Part shown: positions 11,011-22,287 of the stretch, piece after piece | Position numbering within the stretch: position 1 is the stretch's first letter | Layout of the letters: each line of letters opens with the position of its first letter | Assembly (NCBI GenBank): GCA_030789695.1 | Contig: CM061135.1 | Span: 114,150,301-114,214,300, forward strand | Origin: Scilla litardierei | Lineage: Eukaryota > Streptophyta > Magnoliopsida > Asparagales > Asparagaceae | Length of the DNA stretch: 64,000 nucleotides | Direction of reading: 5' to 3' | Program-made: the position numbers and the translations under genes | The notes under the pieces: model-generated | Told to the model about the DNA's origin: nothing | The model's database searches: none | What the model saw: only the letters and a program-made list of their open reading frames with translations

Positions 11011-11028
11011 TGGCGCTGTTGCCGGGGA
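11011..11028 (+). other. Primer binding site of Athila-A
   Basis: TGGCGCTGTTGCCGGGGA differs by one base from the usual Athila site and lies just inside the 5' LTR. Confidence 0.85.
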
Positions 11029-11142
11029 GGCGACTGTATTTTATTTTCTTTACTTAGCTATTTTTATTTCTTTATTTTATTTTTATTTTCTTTTATTCCT
11101 CTATTACACTAACAAATCTTTCTAGTTTCTCTTTTTCTATGC

Positions 11143-12730
11143 ATGAACACGAGGACGAGGGCATCCGAAGAAGACATACTATTTGATCCTGAGATCGGGC
11201 GCACATCAAGGAAACTGAGAGTAGAAAAGAGATCAATTCTAGAGGAGAACCAAATGACAGAGGAAACTAGAGATGAGCGATTACGGTGGACCGCTAGGCT
11301 TGTCTCCATCCATAATATGCTTACCCCGAACAATTCCGCTACTACATCTTCCATACTTATGTCGGAGTCGGCGACTGATAAGAACTTTAAACTAACGACA
11401 AGACTTATTGTGCTGATGCAACAAGACCCCTTCCATGGGAATTCTCAAGAGAATCGCATTATCACCTACAAATGTTCTTGACAAAGTGCGCCACTTTTTA
11501 GATGCCGAATGTGCCGGAGGATGCTATCCCGTTGTGTCTCTTCCCTTTCACTCTTCGCGACAAAGATTTATATTGTCTAAGGACGCAAGCTCATGTGAAA
11601 TTCACCACTTGGGACGAGCTACCGAGTGCGTTTGTCAACAAATTTTACCCGCCATCTAAGACAGTGAAGATAAGAAACTCTTTGATGTCTTTCAAGCAAA
11701 GGTCATAAGAGTCTCTCTATGAAGCGTGGGAGCAGTTTAAAGATATCCAACACCAATGCCCCCACCATAGCATCGACGATTGGAAGCTTGTGCATAGTTT
11801 CTACAATGGATTACAGCTGGACACAAAGATGACAATTGACGCCACTGCCAACGGAGCTATTCTATCAAAGACGTCGGAGGATGCCACAACATTGCTAGAG
11901 GAGTTGGCCTCCAACAAATAACAATGGGCTGATGAGAGGGGCCAATCATCATCATCATCGAAGACGACAAGTATCTATGAAGCTAAGGCAGTGGCAGAGT
12001 TGACCACAAAGTTTGACTCTCTCTCCAAGGTTGTGGAGAGGATTGAAAAGAGGATGTGCGAGTCATATAGAGTGCCCAACACATCGATATCTGAAGGAGC
12101 ATGAGTGATTGGTAAGACCAAGGCCAAATCATGTTTGTTGGAAGCGAGCAAAATGAAGGAGCCATGGAGCAAGTGCAATAGGTCGTCGGTGGGGGTAACG
12201 AAAGTTATTAAGTGAACCCGGCTACCAAGGGTCACCCCGAATTTTCTTCCAACAATAAGGGAGCCTTGACTCCCCCCCATCAACAACCACCACCTCAACA
12301 ACAACAAGCCCGCCCACCTCAACAACAACAAGCCCGCCCCCCTCAACAACAACAACCGTATCAACAAAGGCCGCCCCGACAACAACAATATCAACCAAGG
12401 AACAAGAGGGGCCTTATAAACCCCCAGGATATAATCAATGATGGAGGCCACAAAACCCTCCACCGGCACTGCCAAGATCCGAGCATGAAGCTAGAGTTGA
12501 GGAGTTCATGGCCGATCAAAAAAGATCAACGCGGAATTGACGGCGGGCGAAGATTCTCTCAATACTATTATGGTATAATTGGCGGAGCAAATCACTTTGC
12601 TCAACAAGGCTCAACAATAATTTTCGGCTCAACCAGAGCAAAACCCAAGGAGCAATACCAGCCACATCAATGCAATAGTGGCGATAACCACGAGAGGCAG
12701 GAAGGATACCACTTTCGCTATGGTTCAAGC
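11143..12730 (+). pseudogene. gag: Athila-A gag, multiple frameshifts and stops
   Basis: The reading starts at the ATG at 11143 and shifts frame around 11435-11502. Conserved Athila gag stretches are clear: FPFTLRDKDLYCLRTQAHV and VNKFYPPSKTVKIRNSLMSF (about 11530-11705), then ESLYEAWEQFKDIQHQCPHH (about 11710-11770) and FYNGLQLDTKMTIDATANGA. An in-frame stop follows the FKQRS stretch at about 11706, and another ends the NK stretch near 11920. A Gln/Pro-rich tract (12280-12400, tandem CAACAACAACAA units) follows, as in other Athila gags. The original product would be the particle protein; this copy cannot make it. Confidence 0.75.
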
Positions 12731-13139
12731 TAAAAGCCAAGGGAGCAATTTTCGATTGAAAAGGAGCAAATTAATGAAGAAGAGAGCCCCAAGACGGCAA
12801 ACAACGAAGAAAAATCTGAAGCGGATGAACCTCAAAAGGAGCGAACCTATATGCCACACATACCGTTTCCACAACGGTTGGCGAAGGCCAAGATGGAGAA
12901 GAAGTTTGCCAAATTTCTAAAGTACTTGCGTGGGATTAGCTTGAACATCCTGTTCTTGGATGCGATAATTGAAATCCCAATGTATGCCAAGTTACTCTAG
13001 GACTTGATCACGGGGAAGAAGCGAATGGAGAAGATCATGCTAGCCGAGCAAGGTACTTGGTTCGTCAAGAAAGAGAAGATGCCATAGAAAATGAAAGACC
13101 CCGGATGCTTTCGGATTCCATGCACCCTTAGCAGAGTGC

Positions 13140-13985
13140 CCCTACAAAAAGCTTTGTAGACTTGGGAGCGAGTGTAAGCCTCATGTCGCTCACTATGTTC
13201 AAGAAGCTCGACACCGGGACCGACCTCAAAACCACCGATATGAAGATCCAACTCGCCGATGGACGAATTACTAGGCCGATGGGGATTGCCAAGAACGTGC
13301 CACTTCAAATACAGGAAGGCCTTTGTGTACCATGCGACTTCATCATCATGGACATAAAATAAGTGGGCGATACATCACTTATACTTCGATGCCCCTTCTT
13401 AGCCACCGTCGGAGTCATAGTAGATGTGAGAGAAGGAACGTTATCTCTCAACGTTGGCAACATAGCGGTTGAATTTCATCTTCTGAAGATAATGAAGCAA
13501 AGACCATGGCCGAAAGAAGGAGACTACATGGAACTCCTTGATGAGGTAATAGATGAAGCCAAGCCTTATGCCGTTGGAGCCTTGCACATGGAAAGCCTTG
13601 ATGGAGTCTCAAATACCGAAGAAGGTGCCCCGATTGGGGAACCATCGGATCCTCTCATCGAGAAAATGACCAATCTCACCAATGAAGAAAAGAATGACGG
13701 TGATATCGTGAGGATTAGAGAGCTCTGCAAGCTCTCTATGGTGAAGCAAAGGGAGAAGGCGCCACCGACGAATACATTTCCACCGCCGGGAAAGGAGAGA
13801 GATACCAATAATGCAAGCTTGGGGAGTCATCCCTCAACACCATTAGCGAGGAGACACACACTAGGGAGGCCAAAGAGGAGCAAGCGCTACATCTGAACAC
13901 AAGTGATCTCCCCGGAAAGGTTGACATGCGCATCTCCTATATGTCGAACATTACGCGCTAAACGCTAAATCTTAAGGGGTCGAGC
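13140..13985 (+). pseudogene. Athila-A retropepsin-like protease and downstream linker
   Basis: The protein reads VDLGASVSLM at about 13150-13180, the DLGAS form of the aspartic protease active site. Further matches to the Athila/gypsy protease are KKLDTGTDLKTTDMKIQLAD and, after a stop at 13360-13362, LILRCPFLATVGVIVDVREG with LNVGNIAVEFHL. The frame stays open to about 13896 through an acidic linker. Reverse transcriptase should follow, but the sequence passes straight into the non-coding region that normally lies after integrase. A deletion of the RT-to-integrase segment is inferred. Confidence 0.7.
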
Positions 13986-14299
13986 TTAAGACTTTAAACG
14001 AGAGCTTGTCAGGAGGAAACTCGATGGTTCTATCTTCATTTTTTAGTTGAATTTTACTTTCATTTTTGTTTTAGATGTTTATTAGTCTATAGAGTCAAGA
14101 GTCTAGGAAGAATCTGACGACAAACTATGATTTTCATTGCAGGAAGAAGATGAGAGGAGTCCAGATAAATGGAGGATAGCCATGGCATTGGAGAGCACTC
14201 CAGGGACGCACTTAAATGCCAAAGGAAGGAAGGAACTGATGGGAGAGGAATAAACAGAGAGCGTCGTAATATAGAAAGTCTGGAGCTGAAAAGAGCAGC

Positions 14300-14728
14300 A
14301 CACTCGGCCGAGTGACTTGTTCACTCGACCCAGTGAAGACCCTACTCGGCCGAGTAGGGTAATGTACATGGAAGACTCGAAAAACCCCTATCTAGAAATT
14401 GTATGCCACTCGACCGAGCGACTTTGTTACTCGACCTAGTGAATTCGATGCCATAAGCTCTTAAATTGCTCTGTGAGGCCTATTTACTCGGCCGAGTGGC
14501 TTAGTTCACTCGAGCGAGTGACTATTCCTACTCGGTCGAGTAGGGGCCTGTAACAGATTATTCAAAAATTCATACTCTATTTATAATTTCCACTCGGCCG
14601 AATGGAACTTGTCACTCTCCAGAGTGACTCGAACCAATCGGCCGAGTCATCAAACTCAACCGACGCTAAAAAATTCAAAATTTATTGGGCGACTCGGCTG
14701 AGTGATGATCGTCACTCAGCCGAGTGAC
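14300..14728. repeat. Internal ACTCGGCCGAGT palindrome array of Athila-A
   Basis: At least ten variants of ACTCGGCCGAGT are visible, including ACTCGGCCGAGTGACTTGTT near 14304, CTACTCGGCCGAGTAGG near 14342 and GACTCGGCTGAGTGATGAT near 14692. They end about 20 bp before a TATA box at 14747, and the env-like ORF region follows. It repeats the arrangement of the element's own LTR promoter. Confidence 0.85.
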
Positions 14729-14746
14729 TTAAAAGCTACATAGCCC

Positions 14747-14753
14747 TATAAAT
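14747..14753 (+). promoter_or_regulatory. Internal TATA box upstream of the Athila-A env-like ORF
   Basis: TATAAAT in the context CCCTATAAATCCC lies just past the palindrome array and is followed by a C-rich leader. It looks like a normal plant core promoter aimed at the ORF1 region about 500 bp downstream. Confidence 0.55.
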
Positions 14754-15244
14754 CCCAAATCGACAGCACTCGGGATTCAAAACCGCAAATCACAAAACCC
14801 CCCTCTTCCCTCTGACTCACCCGAACCAATTCTCCCACTCGCTCGAGCCGACACCCGTCGCCCGAGTAGTGCGACCACCCCATCACCGGAGCACCCTCCG
14901 GTGCCGTACCTCTCCTCGCCTACTGGCGATCGTCGCTCCTCCCAGCTACGTTTTGCGCTTTTTCTCCTTCTTCCTATTTCGTAAGCCCAATTCAACCCAA
15001 ATTCCAAATTGAACCCTATTTACGTCTATTTCTCTTGATGAACCCCTTGATTTTATGATTCTCATTGCTAATCTATTGTTTTTGTGCTTCAGGATAGCTT
15101 GGGGGAGATTCTGCGTTGATTTGGAGCTGCAGGGGAGGCGTCTCTCATTTAGGTTGCTTACGAGGAGTCGCATCGTGCTTGGTACTCGTTCCTTATTTCA
15201 TTTTGAGGACATTATGATTTTCTGCGCGTCTCATGGCACCACCA

Positions 15245-16359
15245 TGCCCCCACACACTAGGTCTCGTGCGCGACAGCCCGCTTCTAAGTGAAAGAGGTCT
15301 GGCGACCCCGGTCCCTCTTCCCCTAGAGCGGACTCCTCGCCTCCTAGCGATCCATCTCCCACACTCCTGGCACCCACTTCCTCATTCCACCCCCACCAGC
15401 ACAGCCTGCCACGGTGATCGACACGTTTGGGATCACCTTCAGAGATGACTCACACCTTGTCAAATTTGAGAGGCTCTCCCAGCGTTCGATCGTCCCCTCT
15501 AGGTTCACACACGTTAATGACCATGAATGCCTCGGGGTACTTTAGGGGCTAATCTAGTTGTATGACAACATGGGGTGGCATGATTTTTTGGCGGTGTCGA
15601 CAGACACCTATGCCCGACCAACCCTTGAGGTCCTGAGTTCTATCTGTTGGACTCCCAGGGGGTGCACCTTTTGCTTGATGGATCAGGAGTGTGAGATCAC
15701 TCTCGATATGCTCCGTGCCTACTTCCATTGGCTCCCTGTCCATGACCCTGACCGAGCCTACGATCCCACGCACCACATCCCATCTTCCTTCATGCCTACA
15801 CATTCTGGACCTTGATCATGGGCTCCCCACTTCACTTTGACCCTAGCCGGTCCAAGGCCTCCTTTATCGTCCATTCTTGCCTACGGATTGCTCAGCGCCT
15901 TTTGGCGACCACCATTCTTGTGAGATATGAGCCTGGGACGATGTCTACGCCTGAGCTCTATATGCTCTATGTGATGACAAGAGAGAGAGAGCCTTTGAGG
16001 ACGACGAGGACGTCTTAGTCCCTGCCATTTGCGTTGATATAGCTAGATGATATCTTGATCGTATAGTTTCCTCAATAATCGTCAGGACAGCGATTTGTTG
16101 TGGCGGTCTGATTACCTTGCTAGCTCCCATGTGTGAGATTGAGCTTCCTGCTGGTTTGCTTCGACCTACGGGCCCCACTACACTATCTCTTGATGTTATG
16201 GCCCGTATGAAGATGCTGCATCCTCACGGTCAATACCACTGGGTTTGGCTACAGGTTCTGTATTCAGCATATTATATGGTGCTTCTGAGCCCTACTCGGA
16301 CCCACATTGGACCCGTAGGTGGGGTGTGGAGACCAGAGATGGACCTCCTTAACCCAGCT
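15245..16359 (+). pseudogene. Athila-A ORF1/env-like gene, 5' part, interrupted by the Tekay-like element
   Basis: A start at 15245 gives a basic N-terminus (PPHTRSRARQ) but hits a stop within 20 codons. In shifted frames the characteristic core is recognisable: VKFERLSQRSIVPSRF and then DNMGWHDFLAVSTDTYARPT, LEVLSSICW and ITLDMLRAYFHWLP (15430-15740). This matches the general pattern of the ATHILA ORF-1 family, whose function is unsettled although it has been called env-like by position. Further frameshifts follow at about 15810 and 16020. The final frame, ending RPEMDLLNPA at 16359, continues in phase at 34877 once the 18.5-kb insertion and one TSD copy are removed. Confidence 0.65.
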
Positions 16360-18033
16360 TGTCACGCACTGCTTCCCTAAAATGGAAGCGAGACGTGAAA
16401 AGGTCCGCACGGGAGTGGAGCTGTGAAGCCCCAAACCCGATAAGTGTCAATAAAACATAAGCAGGTCCCTGTAAGCACAAACGAAACAACAATAATAACA
16501 CAAGAGAGACAGAAATAAAATCTCAAATCTCAGTATTGTCCAACATTAAAATTAAGTTCAACATCCAGAAAAGCCACCAGGCTAAAAGAAAGAGTCTAAA
16601 GGCCCAGAACAAGGACAAACAAAGACAAACATAAACAGAGTATTGGTGCCACGCACCGACAACAAAAGCAGTCTACCACGAAGAACACAAACAGCCTCTA
16701 CGACTGATCGCCCGTGTCCTCGTAATCCTCAACAAACGCAGGTTCCGACTCAGCGTCAGCGAACACCACGTCCTCCGCAGCACTCTCAGGCTCGGGATCT
16801 AACATGTGTCACCCAAAAGAATAAAGGGGCACATGTCAGCAAGTCTAAAAGACTTGGGCAAGGAAACTGAAAGGAAAGTACACTAATAACCTAGCAGTTA
16901 TAGTATGATGCATGACATGGCAAGTATAGTATGGAAGTGACAAGTAAAGGGAAGTACAAGTAGCAAGTAGCAAGTATGTCATGGATAATGAGTTTTACAA
17001 GTAAAACACGGACAAGTACAAGTCAAGTGGTTCACGTCAAGTGATCACGTCAAGTAAACAAGTTGTGCACAGAGATTTCGTCTGCTGGCTAGAGTGGCTA
17101 ATCGGGCCAACTCGTAAGCTCAGGTGACCGCTTATCCCTACCCCTCCACGTGTATCGAGCCAGGGCATTACCCTGAACACGGAATGCTCGCTTCTGGATC
17201 ATGGGCCTGGAAGTGTATTTAACACGTATGGCGTAGGGTTATGCCTGCAACGCAGGTGCCTAGCCGGAAACAAGTAGATCGGGCATTGGCTATCAACCAA
17301 CTCACGTGGCCCGCTTTTGGAACACGAGCCAGGAAACACAAGTATTGTAGCGTGTGCTACGAATGCGACATTCAATATGGATAGCATGGATGACAATTAA
17401 TTCGCGTACAGTTAATTAAAATTAAACGTGACATGGTAGTTATGCAACATATTAAATGACGGATCTAACTTCGTTGTCAAGCTAGTTCCTGAAATTGCGC
17501 CTAGGCGAGTATCATTTCGTCGCCTAGTCTCTTTTACGCCTACACAAGCAATTGGCCTAAGACATGGCCCAAAACCCTAAGTGGCAAGTTTCACTTGCCT
17601 AGCACCGAGGATGACGATCACGAAGGTTCGTCTCACGGACGCTAATCTACGGGAAAGTCACTGTTATGGAGAAACAATCATCAAAACAACATCCATTTAT
17701 ATTAGGGTTTCAAAAAAATCACAAAACGGGTGATGAGAACATCAAAGAATCGATCACTATCTTAGGAAGCGGAAGAACGATATCGAGCAAGCACGGCGAC
17801 AGAAGAACGATCCGCGAAACTAGGGTTCAGATCTGGAAATGGGGAGAAATTCTGGAGGAAGGGGGGTTTTGGGGATTTTTGGGGGTTTTTCGACGACCTA
17901 GAGGTGGTGGCCGGCCAAAATGGAGAGGGAGAGGAGCTCTTGATGAAGGAGGAGGGCTAGGGTTAGATGGATGATGATTTGGGGAAGAAAGAGGCTCAGG
18001 AGAAATGAAAGAAGAAAAGAAAAATGTTTGGGG

Positions 18034-18043
18034 GTTTAAATAG
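18034..18043 (-). promoter_or_regulatory. TATA box of the Tekay-like LTR
   Basis: The minus strand reads CTATTTAAAC 45 bp downstream of the palindrome array. The equivalent in the 5' LTR, which would drive the element, is at 34134-34143; in the solo LTR it is at about 59078-59087. Confidence 0.6.
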
Positions 18044-18087
18044 GAAGAGCTGGCGGCTGCCCAGAAATTAGGGTTTCGACACTGATT

Positions 18088-18505
18088 AGTCGGTCAAAGA
18101 GCAACCTCTGACCGACTAGTTTGGGAACTAGTCGGTCGGTTGACCAACGCAGACCGACTAAGTGTAAACAGTAACTCCTGACGAAAAATAGGATTTAGAT
18201 TTAGTCGGTCAAAGAACAACTACTGACCGACTAGTTTCTCATCTAGTCGGTCGATGAACGTTCTTAGACCGACTAAGAATGAATAGTACTTGGTCTCAAA
18301 AATGATCATAGAGCTAGTCGGTTAAAGAGCGATTGCTGACCGACTAGTTTGCAACCTAGTCGGTTGACAAATGTTCTTAGACCGACTAACGATAAACAGT
18401 AACTCCTGAATAATTTTCAAAGCCCACTAGTCGGTCCATGAAGGTTTGCTGACCGACTAAATCGTCATCTAGTCAGTCGGTTCCCCTTCTTGTACCGGCT
18501 AACGT
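18088..18505. repeat. CTAGTCGGTC/GACCGACTAG array in the Tekay-like LTR
   Basis: Sixteen copies of the motif alternate in orientation, in four units of about 113 bp. Each unit is forward, reverse, forward, reverse, so neighbouring motifs can pair as hairpins with loops of about 14 bases. A short spacer containing AAACAGTAACTCCTGA separates the units. The same array is at 34188-34605 in the 5' LTR and at 59129-59545 in the solo LTR. Confidence 0.9.
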
Positions 18506-18771
18506 GCACAGAAGGTTTCGAAATGGAGCGCGAAGCTCCAGGATCGATTCCTAAGACTCCTAGGCTTGATCTAACAATGAGATATGACCGATATGAAGCC
18601 CGTCACGAATGACTTACTCCAAGACCAACGATTCTAAGGAAGAAGCTAGAAAATCACGACGAAACGATCGAAAGTGAAAGCTACGGAGACGAAAACCACG
18701 CATAAGGAGAAAATCAACCAAAACATATATATAATATAAATAATCCAGATACATGAAAACCAGTCGTTACA

Positions 18772-18784
18772 TCCTCCCCAACTT
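18772..18784 (-). other. Polypurine tract of the Tekay-like element
   Basis: The minus strand reads AAGTTGGGGAGGA directly before the TGTAACG start of the 3' LTR, the normal plus-strand primer site. Confidence 0.8.
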
Positions 18785-18817
18785 AAGAAAAATTCCGCCC
18801 TCGGAATTTCCCAACAC

Positions 18818-21800
18818 TCACGTGTCCGGGAACAAAAGTGTGTAACGCTCTCGCATCTCATCCTCGTTCTCCCAAGTAGATTCTCCTGGCGAGCCGTGTC
18901 GCCACATCACCCTCACAAGATTGACAACCTTGTTCCGGAGTAACTTCTGATGCCTGTCCAGAATCTGCACTGGCTGCTGGTCATATGTCGTATCATGGCG
19001 AATGGTAATCTCCGAGAAATCCACAGCATGAGATGGGTCGCTAATGTATCGTCGAAGCTGCGACACATGGAAAACATTGTGAACTCCCTCCAAAGACGGC
19101 GGCAAGGCCAAGCGGTAGGCTACCTCACCAACTCTCTCCAGAATGTCAAACGGTCCAATGTATCACGGGCTCAACTTCCCTCTCTTCCCAAAGCGAATCA
19201 CACCACGATTCGGGGAAATCTTCAAGAACACATGGTCGCCCGGCTGAAACTCCAAAGGACGCCGTTTAGCATCAGCCCAATGCTTAAAACGGTCCTGAGC
19301 AATCCTCAACCTCTCCCGAATGTTCCTGACAACATCCACAGCCTCCATAATCATCTCAGGTCCCAACAACTCCCGATCAACAACGTCATCCCAACTCAAT
19401 GGCGATCGACATTTCCTCCCATAAAGAGCGGCGAAAGGCGCCATGCCAATACTCGCCTAGAAGCTGTTGTTGTAAGAAAACTCCACCAGATGTAGATGGT
19501 CCTCCCACGAACCCTTGAAATCCAACATGCATGCCCTAAGCATGTCCTCCAAGATCTGAATCGTCCGCTCGGACTGGCCATCCGTCTGCGGATGGTACGC
19601 CGTGCTGAAACTCAGACGCGTACCCAAACTCTTCTGCAAACTCTGCCAGAACTGAGATGTGAACCTCGTGTCTCTGTCCGACACGATACTCACGGGGACT
19701 CCGTGAAGTCGCACGACCTCCTGCACGATTCACGTTACATCACCATCTAAACTAGGAAAGGAAATAGAAACGGAGAGTAAAAGAATTTACCTCCAAGTAT
19801 CTCCTTACTAGCGCCTCAGTGGACTGTCCTACTCGAAATGGAATGAAGTGCGCAGATTTGGTCAACCGATCTACGATCACCCAAATCGCGTCATTCTGCT
19901 TCGGACTCCGAGGTAGTCCAGTCACGAAATCCATAGTGATGTGTTGCCACTTCCACTCCAGAATCGGAAGCGGTTGTAGCAACCCAGCCGTACGCTGATG
20001 CTTCGCCTTTACCTGCTGGCAAACCAAGCACTTGGCTACACTCCGAGCCACACTCCTCTTCATACCATGCCACCAATAGTTCAGACGAAGATCCTTGTAC
20101 ATCTTGGTCCCACCAGGATGCACAGAATACAGCGAACTGTGTGCCTCCACCATCAACTCCTCTCTAATATCCCCAGCTGACACACACAACTTGGCTCCAA
20201 ACCTCAGCGAGCCATCCTCATGAATCAAAAAGTCAGTCCGCAGACTGGCTTCCACCTACTCTCGAATCTTCACCAGCTTCGGATCCTCAGCCTGGCCAGC
20301 CTTGATCCGATCCACGATCATCGACTGAACCTGCATACTCATCAACGATGAGGCCTCCCCCGGAAGAACGACCTCAACACCAGACTCGCAAAAATCCTGC
20401 TGCAATCTCCACTGCGAAGTCAAAATCATCACCGCTGGAAGCCTACTCAGCGCATCAGGAACCACATTCACCTTGTCGGGGTGATACTACAAATCAATCT
20501 CATAATTCTCCATGAGCTCCAGCCATCGACGCTGTCGCATGTTGTGCTCCTTCTGAGTGAAAATATACTTCAAGCTTTTGTGATCGGAGAAGATCTTCAC
20601 TTTCTCACTCAGCTGGAAGTGCCTCCAAATCTTAAGAGCAAACACAACAGCAGCCAACTCCAAATCATGCGTCGGGTAATTCTTCTCATGAACATTGAGC
20701 TGACGAGATGCATAAGCCACTACATGTCCATGCTGATGCAAAACACAACCGAGACCCTTGCCAGAAGCATCACAAAAGATCTCAAATCCTCCACTGCGAT
20801 CAGGTACAGCAAGAACAGGGGCAGTCGTCAGTCTCTCCCTCAGAATACCAAAAGCATTCTCACAATCACCCGACCAAACAAAAGGTACATCCTTCCGCGT
20901 CAATCTGGTCATCGGCTCGGCGACACGGGAAAAGTCCTTAATGAAGCGCCGATAGTAACCAGCAAGTCCAAGGAAACTCCGGATCTCAGATGCTGCCTGC
21001 GGAATAGGCCACTCTCTGATGGCCCTGATCTTCTCAGGATCCACTGAAATACCATCTCCAGACACCACATGCCCAAGAAAAGCAACTCTGTCCAGCCAAA
21101 ACTCGCACTTCGAGAACTTAGCATATAGCCGATGCTTCCTCAAAATCTCCAACAACGTCCTCAAGTGCGATGCATGCTCCTCCTCCGACTTCGAATAGAT
21201 CAGAATGTCGTCAATAAAGATAACGACAAACTTGTCTAAAAGTCGTAGAAAATCAGGTTCATCAAATTCATGAAAACTGCGGGTGCGTTAGTTACGCCGA
21301 ATGGCATAACCACAAACTCATAGTGTCCATACTTCGTCCTGAACGCTGTCTTCGGAACATCATCCTTCTTCACCTTCAGCTGATGATAACCACTCCTCAG
21401 ATCCAACTTCGAAAACACCCTCGAACCTCCAAGCTGATCAAAAATATCATCGATGCGAGTCAACGGGTATTTATTCTTGATGGTCACCGCATTCAGTTCC
21501 CGATAGTCCATGCACATGCGACGCGAACCATCCTTCTTCCTCACCAGCAGCACCGGTGCTCCCCACGGAGACACACTAGGATTGATATAACCCTTCTGCA
21601 AAAGCTCATCCAGCTGCTTCCGCAATTCCTCCAACTCAGCGGGTGCCATACGATATGGCGCCTTCGAAATCGGCTGCGCTCCCGGAATAAGATCAATAGA
21701 AAATTCCAGAGCTCGATCAGGTGGCAATCCAGACATCTCTTCCGGGAAGACGTCGTCAAAGTCCCGCACAACCGCTGGCCTCTCCAGCTCCATCTGCATA

Positions 21801-22231
21801 GCCACAATCTCCACCGGCCTAGCCCGAAATCTGACAGGACCAAGCGAGCTGCTACCTCGGCTGAAATCAAATACTGGATGTCCGGGAATCTCGAACACCA
21901 CCTTCTTCCTCCGACAGTCGATCGTAGCATAGAAGCTCACAAGCCAATCCATCCCAAGGACCGCATCATAGTTGATGATGTCGTGGACAATGAAATCAGC
22001 GTAAAGCTCATGTCCACAAACCACCAACGAGCAAGAATTGCAACCTCGATGCACCGAGACCACGCCATTCCCTGTAACGATATTCCAACTCTTGGAAAGA
22101 GGGGACGTCGACAAGGAATGCTTCTCCACGAAGCTCCGAGAAATAATGCACATCGATGCACCAGAGTCAAAGAGGACTCGTGCAGGAAATGTGCACACCA
22201 AAACCACACCTAACAAGCAATTTAACAACAA
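18818..22231 (-). pseudogene. pol: Tekay-like pol: protease, RT, RNase H, integrase, chromodomain; several lesions
   Basis: The protease active site DSGAS lies at about 22165. RT runs on through [12 protein letters not shown] and the YVDD-equivalent FIDDIL (DD codons 21207-21212). RNase H ([19 protein letters not shown]) and the integrase zinc finger (H-H-C-C, KCLVCQQVKAKH) follow, then the core Asp in ITMDFVTGLP and VSDRDTRF and the Glu in DGQSERT. The C-terminus is a chromodomain-like segment that would direct integration to chromatin marks. Lesions: a one-base loss near 21237 in RT, stops at about 20485 and 20257, a Gln-to-stop at 19457-19459 and an Arg-to-stop at 19163-19165. A 70-bp intron-like segment (19721-19790) also splits integrase. 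Without suppression, no functional polyprotein can be made. Confidence 0.85.
19721..19790 (-). other. Intron-like 70-bp segment inside the Tekay-like integrase
   Basis: On the minus strand the segment begins GTAAATTC right after a GAG codon and ends ATCGTGCAG right before another GAG codon. It is pyrimidine-rich in the middle. Removing it joins RRYLE to [11 protein letters not shown], the expected integrase core sequence, in phase. Its length is not a multiple of three, so unspliced RNA would be frameshifted. It could be a real intron or a chance insertion. Confidence 0.5.
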
Positions 22232-22287
22232 ACCCTAGTCTAGCAAACAGTCATGTTCAAGCAAACAACAAAATCTAATAATCAAAA

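Larger units (their letters stand above)
16360..18771 (-). repeat. 3' LTR of the Tekay-like element (2412 bp)
   Basis: On the minus strand it starts TGTAACGACTGG at 18771 and ends GCGTGACA at 16360. The palindrome array (18088-18505) and a TATA box, CTATTTAAAC, at 18034-18043 mark U3. The other copy is 24569-34871. Shared with the solo LTR 57344-59816 and the partial LTR 62983-64000. Confidence 0.9.

Noticed and set aside
12280..12400. Poly-Gln host transcription-factor-like segment
   Set aside because: It is the Gln/Pro-rich region of the Athila-A gag, between gag core and protease.
18088..18505. CRISPR-like array of short repeats with spacers
   Set aside because: The repeats alternate in orientation, the spacing is uneven, the array lies in plant LTRs and recurs in all their copies. 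It is an LTR palindrome array.
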